DNA from: Winogradskyella psychrotolerans
Lineage (GTDB): Bacteria; Bacteroidota; Bacteroidia; Flavobacteriales; Flavobacteriaceae
Length of the DNA stretch: 64,000 nt
NCBI RefSeq assembly: GCF_018860545.1
Contig: NZ_JAHKPN010000052.1
Coordinates: 124,001-188,000, forward strand
Direction: 5' to 3'
Of this stretch, positions 62,426 to 64,000 are shown piece after piece; the stretch's first letter is position 1, and every line of letters begins with the position of its first letter. The translations under genes were made by a program, and so were the position numbers. The notes under the pieces were generated by a model that worked only from the letters and a program-made list of their open reading frames with translations, did not search any database and was not told where the DNA came from.

Positions 62426-64000
62426 AATTTTTCTATATATATGTAATAAGCCGGATATATTCTTCCGTCTTTATCTATTAATTGTGCCTCCAAGTCATAT
62501 TTACCAGCTGGTATAGTATTGGTAAAAGTCACTTCTTCTTGGCCTTGCTCTATCTTGAGTTCTTTTTCCAAGTTGGCAACGTATACATAGGCTTTTTCAA
62601 AGTCAGACTTTTCACTACCACTCATCACTTTATCGAGTTCAATTCTTTTTTCTTGAGCTGGGAACGTTGCGTTTATGGCCAATCCACTTTCCCTAGGAAA
62701 TCTGCGAAGCGAAATTGCATATTCACCATCTTCAACAAACTCTATTTTAAATCGCCCGTTAGCCTGGACAGCCTTGGATGCTCCATCTTGATGCCATGAG
62801 CCATTATGTTTACCCGTTAACATATCGTGTGCAGAAATGCGACTTGGATTTTCATTTGGCGATCCTACTTTTATATAAGCATATCTTTCATTTGGATTTT
62901 CTGCCATAATGGATTGCCACCATTTCTCATAACCTTTGGCTAAACGTGCTACCTCTTTTGGATGTTTCTCTATGATGTTATTTGTTTGGCCGCGATCTGT
63001 TCTCATATCGTACAATTCTTTACCATTTATTAATCGCCAATTGTCGTCCATAACGGTATAAGTTCTATACTTTATTAAGTTTTGAAGTCTTTGCGTATCC
63101 ATGTATAAAATGCGATTTTCCCATGTTGGGTTATCCTCATAGAGCAATGGTTTTAGACTTTTTCCATCAAGTGGTTTAGCAGACTCATATTCTATTCCGA
63201 ATAAGTCCACAAAGGTTGGTAACAAATCATAATGGGCTACCAAATTATCGATATCCTTTCCACCAGTAAGTTGTCCATTTGGCCAACGAATGAAAAACGG
63301 CACACGGTGTCCACCATCGTAAACACTTCCTTTGCCACCTTTTAGACCTGCATCGAATACTCTGTGTCCTCCTGCTGTGCCATTATCCGTAGTGAAAATG
63401 ACAATGGTATTATCGGTTAAATTCAATGCATCTAGTTTATCTTCCAATAATTTAAAATTGTCATCTATGTTAGTGATCATTCCATAAAATCGTTGCAATC
63501 GCTCTGGAATTTTTTCATGGTCTTTATAAATATTTAGATATTCTTCGGGAAGATTCAGTGGTCCATGAGGAGCATTGGTGGCGATATAGCAAAAAAATGG
63601 CTTATCCTTATTATCCTCAATGAAATTTATAGCTTCTGAAAAGAATACATCGGTACAATAGCCGTTGTATTTTTCCAATTGGCCATTATGCCAATACGTA
63701 TCATCGAAATAATCGTTGTGCCAATAATCGGGTCCTTGAGAAATGCCGCCTCCGCCATGTCTTACGACTTCATCAAAACCTTTATCTTCAGGACGGAATG
63801 GGTAATTATCACCTAAATGCCATTTACCAAACATGCCATTTGTATAACCATGTTGTGCAAATATTTGTGGTAATATAATTTCATCCTCAAAAAGAAGTGA
63901 ACGCCCTGTTATAGTATGATACGTATTAACACGGTTGGTATGTCTACCTGTCATTAATGATCCTCTACTTGGAGCACATGTGGTGGACACATGGTAATTG
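62422..64000 (-). CDS. S1-family sulfatase with appended beta domain (5' end cut by window)
   Basis: Partial sulfatase. The window edge falls just upstream of the active site: NYHVSTTCAPSRG is the earliest readable part, so the maturation motif is CAPSR and the gene continues beyond 64000. The Met at 63990 is internal and not a start. GKWHLGDN and FTTDNGTAGG follow. The last about 160 residues form the additional beta domain (about 400 onward, DGEYAISLRRFPRES) like 30699 and 47971. Stop overlaps the GH29 start by 4 bp. Confidence 0.92.
   Translation of the reverse strand, partial: NYHVSTTCAPSRGSLMTGRHTNRVNTYHTITGRSLLFEDEIILPQIFAQHGYTNGMFGKWHLGDNYPFRPEDKGFDEVVRHGGGGISQGPDYWHNDYFDDTYWHNGQLEKYNGYCTDVFFSEAINFIEDNKDKPFFCYIATNAPHGPLNLPEEYLNIYKDHEKIPERLQRFYGMITNIDDNFKLLEDKLDALNLTDNTIVIFTTDNGTAGGHRVFDAGLKGGKGSVYDGGHRVPFFIRWPNGQLTGGKDIDNLVAHYDLLPTFVDLFGIEYESAKPLDGKSLKPLLYEDNPTWENRILYMDTQRLQNLIKYRTYTVMDDNWRLINGKELYDMRTDRGQTNNIIEKHPKEVARLAKGYEKWWQSIMAENPNERYAYIKVGSPNENPSRISAHDMLTGKHNGSWHQDGASKAVQANGRFKIEFVEDGEYAISLRRFPRESGLAINATFPAQEKRIELDKVMSGSEKSDFEKAYVYVANLEKELKIEQGQEEVTFTNTIPAGKYDLEAQLIDKDGRIYPAYYIYIEKL

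Noticed and set aside
63957-63990. Met near 63990 as the sulfatase start
   Set aside because: The reading frame continues upstream with NYHV, homologous to the region before the active site in other sulfatases, so the true start lies outside the window.
1-64000. tRNA, rRNA, CRISPR array, transposase or integrase
   Set aside because: Gaps are short and hold none of these. The only repeats are the ones listed.

Overview
The window is AT-rich and every convincing gene lies on the minus strand. It encodes two dense arrays of secreted glycan-degrading enzymes. The organism is most likely a marine flavobacterium (Bacteroidota, Flavobacteriia). Three lines of evidence support this: type IX secretion (T9SS) sorting tails on three proteins, a TonB-dependent receptor with a carboxypeptidase-D-like N-terminal domain, and lipoprotein signal peptides with loose lipoboxes. 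The enzyme mix also fits: ten S1-type sulfatases (two cut by the window ends), five GH29 alpha-L-fucosidases plus a GH29-like protein, a GH95, three GH141-like beta-helix enzymes, two GH107-like candidate endo-fucanases and a GH168-like candidate. Together they point to breakdown of a sulfated, probably acetylated, fucose-rich polysaccharide such as fucoidan from brown algae. The substrate is inferred from family content and is not proven.

Layout, read in the direction of transcription (high to low coordinates). (A) 64000-60566: partial sulfatase and GH29, overlapping by 4 bp. A 410-bp gap follows, holding two intergenic repeats. (B) 60155-34799: a long run of beta-propeller glycosidase, divergent GH29-like enzyme, GH95, GH29, GH141-like, two sulfatases separated by a GH29 gene relic, esterase, GH29, sulfatase, beta-helix/PDZ fusion, nucleoside-hydrolase-like protein, GH43, GH168-like and GH141-like. 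A 449-bp gap with a large inverted repeat follows. (C) 34349-13239: GH29, sulfatase, small secreted protein, EF-hand esterase, stand-alone T9SS protein, two tandem GH107-like proteins, sulfatase, GH29, SGNH esterase, sulfatase, TonB-dependent receptor and a BspA/DUF285-repeat lipoprotein. The run closes with a strong hairpin terminator. (D) 13005-3259: sulfatase, GH172, GH43, GH141-like, a lipoprotein formylglycine-generating enzyme and a sulfatase, again followed by a hairpin. (E) 3041-1: divergent GH97 and a partial sulfatase.

A plausible division of labour (inference): the T9SS-exported GH107-like proteins cut the polymer at the surface. The TonB-dependent receptor imports oligosaccharides, apparently with the DUF285-repeat lipoprotein in place of a SusD. 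Sulfatases, esterases and exo-fucosidases then strip the fragments in the periplasm or at the membrane. The lipoprotein formylglycine-generating enzyme could activate sulfatases outside the cytoplasm.

Most notable: a SusD-less uptake pair built on a DUF285 leucine-rich-repeat lipoprotein; an exported sulfatase-maturing enzyme; an uncharacterised domain shared by the three T9SS proteins, one of which is stand-alone; several enzymes with altered catalytic motifs (GH97, GH95, GH29-like); a PDZ domain fused to a beta-helix enzyme; and a decayed GH29 fragment between two sulfatases. No regulator, inner-membrane transporter, fucose-catabolism gene, RNA gene, CRISPR array or transposase was seen.
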